NCBI GenBank assembly: GCA_008694505.1
Contig: VZDJ01000594.1
Location: forward strand, 10,624,026-10,688,025
DNA: 64,000 nt
Reading direction: 5' to 3'
Source: Cyanoderma ruficeps
Taxonomy: Eukaryota > Chordata > Aves > Passeriformes > Timaliidae
Shown piece after piece: positions 1 to 11,420 of the stretch (position 1 is the stretch's first letter; each line of letters opens with the position of its first letter). A program made the translations under genes and the position numbers. The notes beneath the pieces were generated by a model. It was not told where the DNA came from. It saw nothing but the letters and a program-made list of their open reading frames with translations, and made no database searches.

Positions 1-1780
1 GTACTTCATTAGAAACATGGTTATCTGATTTGGCCTTACATGAAATAATTTTATAGTACAAATTATTTATGTGGAAGAGTTCTTTCTTTGTATATTAATA
101 ACAATATAAATATTCCTGAGAAACAAATATTGGATTATAGATTTTCAGGGTCTGTGCTTTCTTGCTACAATAAACTGTATAAAAGGAATGATAATGGAAT
201 CCTCTAGATCAAAAGGCAGCCCAGATGCCATTTTAACAATTTCAGAGTACCTCCATGACCTTACAAAATGACTTGTTAGGAAATTGCAGCAGTGTGAGAA
301 CCACTTGTGATGTTCACTTTATGTTGCTTTGTCTCTGCATATATAGGGAAGAATATCATGCTATTTTGCAAGTAGCATATCAAAAGGAGACAGTGATTCT
401 GTGGACTTATGTCTTCCAGCTGCTCTCTCAAGTGCATACTTTGATGTCTAATCAAGGGTCAGTTTATCCTCCACTCTTTATTCTGGGTAAAAGCTCTACT
501 AGAGTCTTTCTGATCTTTTCTTATTTTTGCAAAATGTATGGGAATTTCAGGTCTTTGAAACTTCCGCTGTGTCCAAGAAATTCAAACTGAAGGAAAGAAT
601 GGTAGAGATACTTGCAGTCCTGCAAACTTTGCTTCTACGGAAAATCATGATAACGAGACAGATTATTCCCTGTCAGAACCTACTGGAAAATACAATGCAA
701 TTTAGAAAATAAACTAGAATGCCATTAGACACGTCTTTTCTACTAATGTTGCCATTTCTCACTAATGTTGTCATTACTTACAGAGCAAGAAGCACTTGAA
801 AAAGATTTTCAGAATTTAGCACAAGCCAGCCAAGACACAGTGCAAGAGACAACTGTGTTCCCTACGTCCCTGATGTCGTCAATGGATCTGACAAGGGCTG
901 GTCATTTGATAGTGTAAAGAATGCTTAAAAACCAATAGTTTCCCTGTATCTTTCCCAAATCCAATTGAAGACAGCTCTACAGAACAAAAATGAATCCACA
1001 TTTTGCCTTTTTTGGGGGTCAGGACAGGCACTAGTCCTCCTTTAGGCAGATCCCATCACCTTCCTTGGCCACTCACTGACTTGTCCGTAGGAGCTTTTAA
1101 TGCGCTGGTCTGTGGGAAGCCTTGGAGCAGCAGCCGTTCCCAGGCATGAAGGCAGCCTGGGAGGTAGCACTGATGGGGGATTGTCTGTGCAGCTGGGCTG
1201 GGCTCGGGGCAGGTCCCCGGGATGCAGTGGCAGTGTAGCAGCAGCACCGCGCGATGGCACAAGGCACACACGAATGCGATGCAGCCTCCTGCACAGCAGC
1301 AAAGGCAGGGAAGGGAACCGCCTGCTCCCCTCCCCTGCTGCAGCTGCACAGTTTATTGGGCTACTGAGGGGATGAAACTAGTGAAAACCAGAAAGAAATT
1401 CAATCTCCCTAACTGGGAAAAGAAGAATGCCACTAAGCCTGTTGGAGAGGTGGGGAGCATCGGCTACTATGTACTGCACATCACAAATGGCCAACAGGGA
1501 TATTCCGGATTTATTAAAACAAAAACAAAGCTGAAATCAGAAGCAGCACTTTTGTCCCCTCTTTTATAAGGACAAATCTTGGGAGGCTAAATTGAGCCTT
1601 CCCTCCATTACACCTCCTATTTATGAGAGAATTTGCTACCCAAATGACTGTTCGGTTGTTAAGGCAGAGAGGCTTGATTGACAACAAGCAGTCAATCAAG
1701 CATTACACTAATCCTGTCAGTCTATTAATAGATACACAGACAAAAAGACAGAAAGAAGAAGGGAGAAAAGTGCAGGTATT
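1..1780. other. Unassigned non-coding sequence
   Basis: No gene, RNA or repeat family is recognised here. The first 1 kb is AT-rich. A more GC-rich patch lies at about 1100-1350 and gives overlapping short open frames on both strands, which is the expected result of fewer chance stop codons and not evidence of coding. No splice-flanked open exon was seen. Confidence 0.6.
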
Positions 1781-2330
1781 TGTCATGGTTTAACCCCTGT
1801 CAGCAACTAAGCATCACAGTGGGGTGGGGGACAGAATTGGAAGAGTGAAAGTGAGGAAACTCCAGGGTCAAAGTAAAGACAGGTTAGTAGGCAAAGAAAA
1901 AGCCATGCGCACGAGGACACCAAACCGAGGAATTCATACACCACTTCCCATGTTCAGCATCCCAAGGACAGCCAGGCTCCATCACATGTAATGATGACTT
2001 GGGAATACAAATTTTATCATTCTGAACATCCCCCTGTCCTTCATCCCCCAGCTCTATGTGCTGAGCATGATGCCAATGGGATGGGATATCTCCGTGGTCA
2101 GCTGGGATCATCCATCCTATCTGTGTCCCCTCCCAACTTCTTGTGTACCCCCAGCCTCCTCACTGGTAGGGTGGGGTGTGGAGCAGAAAAGGCCTTGACT
2201 CTCTGCAAGTGCTGCACAGCAAAAACAAAAACATCCCTGAAATTTCAACACCGTTACCAGCACAAATCAAAAAGCCCCAGAGTATTTACTATGAGGAAAA
2301 TTAATTATAGCAAAATAACAAGAAAAATAT
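1781..2330 (+). mobile_element. Degraded solo LTR of an avian endogenous retrovirus
   Basis: The segment starts with TGTCATGGTTTAACCCC and continues with the ordered blocks of an LTR family I recognise from many bird genomes: a CAGCAACTAAGC block just after the start, an aaggaattcat/caccacttccca-like block near 1930-1950, a gctgagcatgatgcc block near 2060, a gtgtcccctcccaacttctt block near 2120, and an accagc...gaggaaaattaa terminal block near 2255-2305. Length (about 550 bp) suits a complete LTR. The right edge is approximate because the terminal bases have decayed. No internal gag/pol/env sequence lies next to it on either side, so this is a solo LTR left by recombination. Many substitutions and the absence of open frames indicate an old insertion. 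The class (ERVL- or ERVK-like) and exact family name are not determined. Confidence 0.9.
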
Positions 2331-2559
2331 GTAGAACATTCAACAAGGAAATCTTGAAATGCTCTTGCTTTTACTCATGGGGTTTTTTTTGAAACTTGAG
2401 GAGGGCAAGGGCAGAGGGCATTTGTCATCAACTAGATTTATATCTGGGCATCAGGCAACAACACAAGAAGAGCAATTTCACCTACCTCCCCACTAATCCT
2501 AAAATGATCAAATCACCTTCAGTGTTCCTGACGTCTTAGAGACAAGTTCTGCACATCAA

Positions 2560-2830
2560 AGATGGCCTTGCTGGCTAATTGTTAGCAAGATATGAATTAT
2601 TATAAGATGCTCAAGGTGAAATATTTAATACCAATTAAAATGCAGGATTGTTTGTTCTGCCTAGTGTAATAATCTATTCCTGAAGCTTCTAAACATTTAA
2701 TGAAATGCATCTTTTACTTGGCGCTTTAATTTTTGTGAAGGACTCATGTTCCATCAGGAAGTTAAATTGGGATTCGGAATCAACATTTTCTTGATAATTT
2801 CAATCTAATTAAGTGGATACAAGGGATTGA
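2560..2830. promoter_or_regulatory. Candidate conserved non-coding element with homeodomain sites
   Basis: AT-rich, non-repetitive block with closely packed homeodomain-type cores (several TAAT/ATTA). It ends in TAATTAAGTG at 2806-2815, in which a TAATTA core overlaps a TTAAGTG NKX2-type site. GC-rich interruptions such as ttggcgcttt (near 2719-2728) are uncommon in neutral AT-rich DNA. The call rests on texture and motifs only; conservation was not checked. Confidence 0.25.
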
Positions 2831-5800
2831 GGCAAATTCTGATGAAAACAGGAGCTCTGATGACCTTATGACTTCAGAAGTTCTCCTAGGCCCCCGGCAA
2901 AGCCAATACTATTTTTGATCCTATAGCCTACTATTTTTGCATTTACAAAGCATTCTGAAATGACACAGCAAGGGTTCCCGTTTGTAGGGTGCATAATTTT
3001 TCAGAGTGTAGTTTTCTTTCCATGTTCCTGAAAATTTACTGAGAGATCAGTTAGGAACAGCATGAAACTTCTGCAGCTGGCACTGTGACAGCAGGGAAGT
3101 CAGCTCTGTTGTTGCTGCTAATCTCAAAGCCTGTGTGTATACCCAGCTCACTGCTCCACTACCACTTTCCATATGTGAAGAGCTGTGGTGCTGCATGCTC
3201 TCTCCCTGGGAAATGAGACTTGTTACTCATGGTAACCTTTATCTCTGTGTGACATTTCAGCTGTGAGGAGAGGATGGCAACCCTTTCATTCCTGCGCTTG
3301 CGCCTTTCCTTGGCAAAGTGTAAGTCAGTTCTGGATTGTGCTGCTTCTGCTGCAGTTCTGGCATACTTCACAGGAGGCACAGAATTACAAGGTTTACAGG
3401 ATGCTTTATCACTGCAGACAGTCTTTTCCTATGCCACTGCCTGTATTCCTCTCCAGTTAGAATAAAAGAGAGCAGAAGCCCCTATCTGCTTCTGCTGGGC
3501 ATGCGACTGATCCTCTCACTTTGCACTCCTTAAATTCCTCAGTGACCTTGATTTCACACCGATCACTAAGGCTGTTGTTTTCTGTTTTAAGGCCTGTCTA
3601 CCTATTTGTGCCAGGACTGAAGAACATTCAATCTTTTCCTTTTTAGTAAATTTCACTCTATTTTTTAAATAGAAGTCCATTTAAAGTAAATACTTTATTT
3701 ATTTTTTTAAAAAGGAATTATATAATGCAGTTATTAGCAGGGGACTAAACTTTGTCGTCCAGGAAGTTCTTTTACTCTTCCATTTCTGTTAAGATGATAA
3801 ATCTTTGTCAGGCTATATTGGACTTGTGTCTTCATCCTGAACCTGAAATTTGCTTCATCCAAAGTACAATGAACTAATTTTCAGTTCTTGAGGCCTTCAC
3901 ATCATACTCAGGTTTTCATTCTATTAAACAGGATGAAAATTCATCTGAACCTGTCTGAAAGCTAATATGAGTGGCTCAGACTCTGAATGGGAAAACATCC
4001 TGAAACTTTGTGTTGAAAAGAAAGCTTTAAATAAAGTTACAATAAATGTATAGCATGCTTCTTTTACACTGCATCCCTCCAATGTGTGTCTATACATGAC
4101 TGAAAGGCAAGGATTTCAGTAGGAAAGGCAAGGATTTTTTTCCTTCCCAGGAAGTCCTGAGAAGAGTTAATGTGGTAAAAATATACACATTCTGGTTTGT
4201 CCCTCCTGACACATGCCAGACAGGGGACCTGTCCCTGGAAATTATATTTCATTAAGAGATGCATATTTCCTTGAAGGTGGAACTCAGGTGCAAGTAGCTG
4301 ATACAACGAATCTATAGCGAGAGAAAAAGAGCATTAACAATCCAACTCAGCTGGTACTACTCACATTCTGGATTTTGAGTCTTGAAATACTTTCAAAGAC
4401 TCCAATCTTGAGCCCAGTGAGCTTCAGTATTCACTTCTTTTTAAAGTTCATTTTTGCAGCTCTAAAGAGAAGATGTACGAATGTGATCAAATACTAACTA
4501 AATGTTACAAATCAAAGCAAAAAGCAGTCCTGGAGTCAGTGAGATGTGGCAAAGATCCACAATGTCAGTCTTAAAACTTTAAATGGCAGGTGTCTCCATT
4601 GCAGCACATGGCAGTTCAGCACCTCTGCAGAGCAGCAGCAAGGTGTGCAAATAGGGCTGAAAACAGCCCCCAGACACTTGTGCACATTAAACATCTGAGC
4701 TGTTGTACCTGGAAAACTTTCAGGCCATTGCTGTAACAGTCTGCATCCTTCCTACCTCCTACAGTGTGAAGTATCTCTGCAGAGCTGTACTGGCAGTGAA
4801 TATTGCCATGTTGTTCTGAGCCTCAGGCCACTGTTGTAAAGGTCAATGTAAATAGCTCCTTAGTTACCCCTCAAAGACTTCAATAAAGCACCACAATAAT
4901 GAAGTTGTACCAGACTGCCCTAGAACAGAAATGCCACTGACACCTGGCAAAACCGATGGTCTTCATAATTCCAAACAAATTCTAGGTCTTTCCAGTGACC
5001 TGGGCTCATAGCCTCAGCCTTGATACCCCTTCCTTCCAAAGAAAAGGGAAACAGAACTTGGCCTAAGATATTACAAAATCTGGATTTCTTGAGGAAATAA
5101 GCACCCTTTTGACATAGGGGACATGCAGCAAGGTCAGGAAAGGCTCTCTTGGTAAGGGAAAGCCAAGAGTTGGATACTATATTGGGTTGCTCTGCTGAGT
5201 TTTACTTTACTCTTGCATAACTCTGAGGGATTTTTTTAAGCTTCAGTGGTGGGATTTCTGTATTTATGATCCAATCAGTAACTATGACCCATTAAACTAA
5301 TATCCAGCATTAGTCACTGAAAGAAACCTGGGAAGTTAACCACAGAGCAGTTAAAGGGAACGGATGGAAAGGCTCAGACAGTTCACTAGGAAGAGCTCTA
5401 AAGTATCTTTTCCCCTCCTTTTTTTCCCCTGAATCTTTCTGCTTGGTAATTATGTAGGAATAAGAACATCCTATTTTATGAAGCATGAGGAGTGGGCAAG
5501 GGTTTTAAGGCTGCCTGACTGAGGGAATGCCACACTGGAGATACTTCAAGCTTTCGTTCTTAAAAAATTCAAACTGATTGACCTGAAGCCAAACATAGAC
5601 ATTTAATGTTTTATAACTGGAGACTGAAATACAGAAACTATGTTTATTTAGGATTAGCACTTTTGAAATGAGCAACTGATCTGTTTTCATGCTGTGGGAA
5701 TGGGAAAAACTCTAAGGAAAGGCTGTTGTGCTTGAGAAAGATTTGGGTACCTCATACAGAAGGCTGGTATGTATTAATATGAATAGATACTTATCAAGTC

Positions 5801-8800
5801 TAACTGCAAAACTGGCTCTTTTATATCACTGGTTATTCCTATTTTCAACTGCAAAGATTTATTGGAAGACATATTTTTCAAGGTATTTTAGATACTGCCA
5901 ATTCTAATCCATGCCAGAAAACAGAATGGGAGATATATGGAAAAAAAACCCCCAAGCATCAAAAGAAGAAAATAGCATTGGTATAACATTAGAGGTGTTG
6001 CTTTAAATTTTAAAATGCTCAGGAAATGTAATATATTGGTTTTGTCAACTTTTCACCAAAAAAGGAACAACATTTTAATGAAAATAAAGTCATCTTTTCT
6101 GTGGCTCTGTATAGAATTAACTGTATCATGTCAAGCCTGTACAATCTGCTAAATAAAACTGGTTTAGTGCAGCCTGTAAATAGGCTAATACATCAGTCTG
6201 CTAACACTCCCTACAACCCCCCAGATGTGGAGATCCAAGTGCATAAATGCATTCAAGACAACCTGTGAGGGAATAGTGAGGTAAAGTCCTTGTGCATTGG
6301 AGACCATTGGAGGGGCCTTTATGCCTCTGAGTCATATTTTTACGTCAGATTTGACTCCTGGGTGACTGAGTCCTGTTTGGGATTTCGGACACTGTTGCTC
6401 AGGTGACACCTTTGTCACATGGAGGGTCGAGTGTAGCAAGTGAAGAAAAGAAGTTTGACTCTGTGTAGTTTTCCTTTTAATTTCCAGTCCTCCTCACTTT
6501 CTAATTCTTAGGCTCTTTTGCCATCAAACTGAAAACCTTTCAAAATGCTCCAAAAATCAATGTTTTTCATTGAATTTATGTTTCAAAATCTCATAGGAAA
6601 ATGCTGACCTCACATAAAATTTGATAGTACTGAGGGATAAATTTGAAGAGGATTGTAATTCCACAAAAGTTAATAATGAGATCAGTTAGTCCTAAGTCTC
6701 TGACAGTGACGTAAAATAGGCTTCATTAACATTATTAAATGTGATTAATGGAGTTAATAAAGGTAATGATGTTTATTTACTTCAATGTATATAATATCAT
6801 TTGTAGGCATACCAAACAGAAGTATGGTCATGGTATCTAACAGCATTTGTTATGTGCAGTGATTAAAAAACCTTTGAAATATCTTTAAGGAAGGCAGAGA
6901 AGATGAATGATCTGGTTTAAGTAAAAAAGAAGGAAATGAGAGCAAATAAGTAGAGCTGAGTAAATAATTCAGAATTAATACTTTATTTCATATATACAGT
7001 CCTACTTTTTTTGCTCATGGGATCCACTGAAATGAAGAGATTTCCTCAAACCTATTTATCATATGAACTTGATAGTTTAAAGAAAGCCTACACAGCAATG
7101 GGACCAGGAGCATTAGAAGCTCAGGCTTCATTGTGAAGGTGTGAATGGCTGGGGAAATCAGATTGTGTTATTTCTGTTCCCTCCTTAACTAAACAGACAA
7201 AGATTCCAGCACCAGTAATTCTCAACTTGGCAGGTAAATGCAAAGTATTATCAATATGTATTGTCAACCCTAAAAAACCCCCTCTGGCTGTGACTGGAGC
7301 CTAATGCTCCAGGGTATTTGCAAATACATTGCAGAAACACTGTGTTTGTCTTCAAGGCTGTCTACAATGTTGGGGTCGATCCTAGGATGCCATCAAATCC
7401 TATATCCTGGTCCACTGAAATACATCCAGTAAATCCCTTTTCTCCCTAGCTCAATCCCTCTTTTGAATTCTCATTCTGCTGAGTTGTTGCCCGATGTATG
7501 TGGCAGCATATCTGCAGCTTTCACCCATTCTTCAGGACACTGTCTGCAATGCCAGAACTCCCTGTTTTGATTTCTGTTTTACAGCTCATTTTCTAAATCT
7601 GCTACAATTAAGTTGTGGGCTTCTAGAAGAAAAATCCAATGAATAAGCAGGGTGATCTCTTGAATAGCTCTTCAAGCCAACCTGAGATACATTTTGCAGT
7701 ATTTAAGGAAAAAAAAAATCCCTAAAACCCTACAGAGAATAACCTATAAATCAATCCTAAATATGAATACAAATTCAGAGTCTACCTGAAAAAGTACTAA
7801 GCCTCTGCTTTAGGGTAACCCATAGTCCTTATGATTATGGCAGTTTTCTTGAGTGAAATATGTTATAGGAGCAAATACCTACAAACAGGGCAACAGGCTC
7901 AAGAGATATACGAAGAGTGAGGGAAGACAAGGAAGCTCCTGTAAACACTCATCCACACAAACTTTGGAAATTCACTTGTTAAAATGCATGTGGCATTAAA
8001 GTAGCCACATATGGCATGAGGTTGTAAAAGGTACACTGGGAGAGTGAAGGTGAGTAAAGGAAAAGGAATACTGTGTTTGCTGCAAGGACTACATTTATAG
8101 CTCATTTATGATTACCAGCAAAGGGTGGTCTTTTTGGAAAAAAGGAACTAGAACAAACGCAAACTGAATACAACAACAATCATTAAGATTTAGTTGTATC
8201 AAAATTTTGCCTGTTTCATTCTAAACTATTATCTTCCAAACAAATATTAAAGCAGGCAGAAATGTTTTACTTTGGTCCAAATTAAGCAACTCAGCTTCCT
8301 GAGATGGGAACTTTCTTTATAATATAAATCAAAATGCATTGAAAACAATTCTTTTAGCTTCAAAGAAAGCAGGGCTGAATTCCTGTTATTAGAGAAAGCG
8401 CTTCATTTGCTCTGCACCCTATCTCTGCACTGCAGGATTGCTGGTCAATTGACCTCAGATGTCTGGCTGTTTCTTTCCATGCACATGACTTATCTTCCTT
8501 GCCAAGGGATGGTGTAAATCAATCAATTCTTCAGGTCGTGTCACAAACTTCTGAAATTGCCCTGGTAGCAACCCGTTTCCTCTAAATCCTATTAGCTCCT
8601 GCCTGGAGCACAATCAGTTTAATAACAAAGGAGGTGGGAAAAATCTGAATTTCCCCTCCCTATGGACAGTTGAGTTTTGAATCAAATTCAGTCATAGTGA
8701 AAAATGTTTGTTTTTCTGCGTGAAAATCTAGAAAATGTTCTTGTAGGGAATGCAAAACATCTCCATCCCCAGCCACAGCATGTGATTGTCCGACCAACAT

Positions 8801-9427
8801 GGGTGATAGAAGAGAACTGGTTGGCAGGGCTTATGAAGAATCCACATGTCTGGAGGCTCACTGTGAGATTTCTACAGTAAACCAGGATTGCACTGGCCCA
8901 GTCTGTGGTAAACCAGTCACAAAATGGTGGTACACAAAGAAAGACAAGAAAACCAAAGCACAGGGATGCTAAGTCATGTTTTCCTCCCTTTTTGGTTCTC
9001 TTGGGATGCACTCCCTGCTAATCCACCCAAAGCATTATTAAATCTCCACTAATGGGAATTTTTGATGTAGTCCCGGGCCACTCTTGTCCTCCACTGTCTG
9101 GAGGCCCTGCCATCCTCTCTAGCAAGGCATTTTTTAAGGGTCCCTGGCCATAAGCCCATTTTCCTTTCATAGCTTCTTCAACAAAACGATGTTGGAGGTC
9201 ACTGTGAAAGGAACTGGTCAGAACAGGGCATGCTTAATAACAGATTTCACAAAAACAGGCTGAAGTTTTTAAAAAGCAATCCAAGATCTGATTGATTTAT
9301 CAGGGCCTGTCAGCAAGCTTCTGCCCTCCATGAATCTTTGCTAAAACAGGCTTCCCACAATTTAGGAGACTTAGGCTGTAGGCAGCTCTTGAGATAGTAA
9401 TGAGAAATTTCTTGGTCAGTATGGGCA
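2831..9427. other. Unassigned non-coding sequence
   Basis: About 6.6 kb with no recognisable gene or repeat family. Open frames are all below 110 codons and unremarkable. A small local duplication is present: the 15-mer gaaaggcaaggattt occurs at 4102-4116 and again at 4123-4137 (period 21). An AT-rich stretch at 6715-6800 carries several ATTA/TAAT cores but nothing more specific. Confidence 0.6.
4102..4137. repeat. Short tandem duplication, 21-bp period
   Basis: The same 15 bases (gaaaggcaaggattt) are present twice, starting at 4102 and 4123. This is a small replication-slippage type duplication with no evident function. Confidence 0.7.
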
Positions 9428-9510
9428 GGGTTTTTTTTTCTTGTTTGTTTTGTGGGGGGTTTTGTTTGTTTGTTTTTGGGTTTGTTTTGTTGTTGGTTTG
9501 TTGGTTTTTT
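9428..9510. repeat. T/G-rich low-complexity tract
   Basis: Runs of T and G with TTTG and TTGG units (for example gtttgtttgttttt) fill the interval. On the opposite strand it reads as an A-rich CAAA-type tract, as often left by the tail of a retroposed element. No body of such an element was recognised beside it. A 78-codon open frame running through it is low-complexity and not a gene. Confidence 0.8.
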
Positions 9511-10571
9511 GAGGCAGAATTAGGAGTTTCCCACTCTCTGCTGATGGCAAAGACCTACAGCAAAACCACTCATGGCCCACCCATGCAGAACACCCATGCC
9601 ATGGGTACTAAGGCTTCCACAGCAATTCTCCAGTAGGAAACCTGCTGCTCCCAGCACTGTCAGCTGTGCTGTTTTCATGGGTACTTGAACAAGATTTAAC
9701 TTTGAAATGCAGCATTTCATCTGGTGAAATGTACAGCAAAACCAACCTCATTGTGGGTTACACAGATACTCCTCAAGTAATTTACATTAACTTAATCTTG
9801 CTAAACTCTTGGAAGATCCTACAAACTGCACCGTGGGGGCCTTCTCTGCTGTCAGCCTTTTATATTAGAAATGTGTCTTTACAGAAAGCCTTTCATTTGA
9901 ATCTTTAATCCCATTTTAATTCTTTTTTTCTTCAGCAGCACTGTGAGACAGTATAGAAGCCTCTTGTCCATAGCGAACCTTGAAGCTCAACAGAGGCAGC
10001 ACAGTGCAGCCTGTGCATTTGTGTGCTTCTTGTTGGAGGATGGGCTTCATGTCATGAGAGTTCATTGTGAGGAATCAAATAGACAACACAGATTTCAGGA
10101 GCTAGCAAAGTTCTTATGAGAGCCCTTGAAACCCCCAGCAACTTGGATGAAAGTCTTGTTCACTTTATTGCCCTTGTCACTTGACATTTTTACCTGTTAT
10201 AGTCAATCAGAAAGGCAAAAGCTGTCTTAGTATTTGGAGTAAAAAGTTTCTAATTGAACAGGGAAATGATGTCTTATTATGCTAAGTGAAGCCCTTCTAG
10301 TTGGGTACAACCTTTTGCTAATTTTGGAAAGAGAGAAATTAATCCTCTAGTTGCATTTAAGTAGTACCATGAAGCCTTGAAAGTTTTGAGACCTTCACCT
10401 GCATGTGAATTTTCAGACACGCTCAGATAAGTATCTCCCTTGTGATGCTTTTAGGCAAGTAGTCAAAAGAGCAGCTTGCTGGGCTGCATCCAAACCATGT
10501 TAATTTGGCAGTATGGGTGGTTGATACATTTTGATCTGGCTCTGGTGGTTGATACTGAGCTCTTGAACACT
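9511..10571. other. Unassigned non-coding sequence
   Basis: No gene, repeat family or strong splice or promoter signal was recognised. Confidence 0.55.
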
Positions 10572-10650
10572 TGGTCTTCTGTGACTTGCCCAAGGTCACA
10601 GTGGAGGTCAGTGCCAGAGTTGAAAAGCAGACTCAGATTTTGAAACAATT
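10572..10650 (-). mobile_element. MIR (CORE-SINE) fragment
   Basis: The block gacttgcccaaggtcaca (10583-10600) followed by gtgccagagttgaa (10611-10624) and cagactcaga is the reverse complement of the core and post-core part of the mammalian-wide interspersed repeat, which is also found at low copy number in bird genomes. The tRNA-like promoter end is not recognisable. This is an ancient insertion; such copies are sometimes co-opted as regulatory DNA. Confidence 0.8.
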
Positions 10651-11263
10651 TCCTTCTGACTGTTAACTCAAAAATACACCCTCTCTCATTAGACATGCAG
10701 TACTGAGGCCACAGGAGGCATCTGAAATAGAAAACCCTATTTGGATCTGGTGATCTCTACTAGAAGATGAAATGGACACATATGAAGCATCTCCTATTTC
10801 CTCTTAAGGTTTCAACTGATTAAATTAAAGCAATGTGAGAAAACCTGCCCTAGGCCACAACGTCTTTTAGGGCTGTGGAAGGAAAAAACCCTTATAGCTT
10901 TTAATGAGCTCATGAGATTTTACCCTCTGTAACCACTAAATCCATCACTTTGCAACAATGAAGGTAATTTATGATTGCCTCAATTGTTTCTTTTATTTAT
11001 GGGACATTTTTAGTATGGAATTTAATCAAAGAGATTAAATGTCACACTACCTATTACCTTGCTGTTAAGATATTAATCCTACAGAAAGAAATATCAAACT
11101 CTGGATTAATCATAAAAGAAAAGTAGTATGATGGCAATGCAATTGCTTTAGGATTCATGATTTTTTAACTTATTTAATGGGGGCAGAAGTTGCAATGTCA
11201 CTGCCTCTTGTAGCATATTTGTTGTTTTTCAGATTTAGAAAGGAATGTGAAAATAACCAGAGT

Positions 11264-11420
11264 TAGGCCTTGATTTAACAAAGTGCTTAGCACACACTTA
11301 GCTTCAATGTGCTTGCCTTGACTCCAGTGAGACTTATGCCTGTGGTTAAGAACTATATAAGGCAGGATTAAATCACATGCTTAATTTTAAGCATCCACTT
11401 AAGTGCCTCCTGGTAGGTAG
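11264..11420. repeat. Ancient palindromic sauropsid dispersed repeat
   Basis: The left arm (ttgatttaacaaagtgctta, then gcacacacttagcttcaa) is mirrored by the right arm (catgcttaattttaagcatc, then cacttaagtgcc), forming an imperfect inverted repeat around a centre near 11330 that reads gactccagtgagactta. The motif order (aaagtgctta, acttagctt, ccagtgagactta, gcttaa) matches a very common palindromic, MITE-like repeat of turtles, crocodilians and birds. I do not assign a family name. Confidence 0.6.

Noticed and set aside
9400..9636. 78-codon frame with a hydrophobic N-terminus
   Set aside because: Built on the T/G-rich low-complexity tract at 9428-9510.
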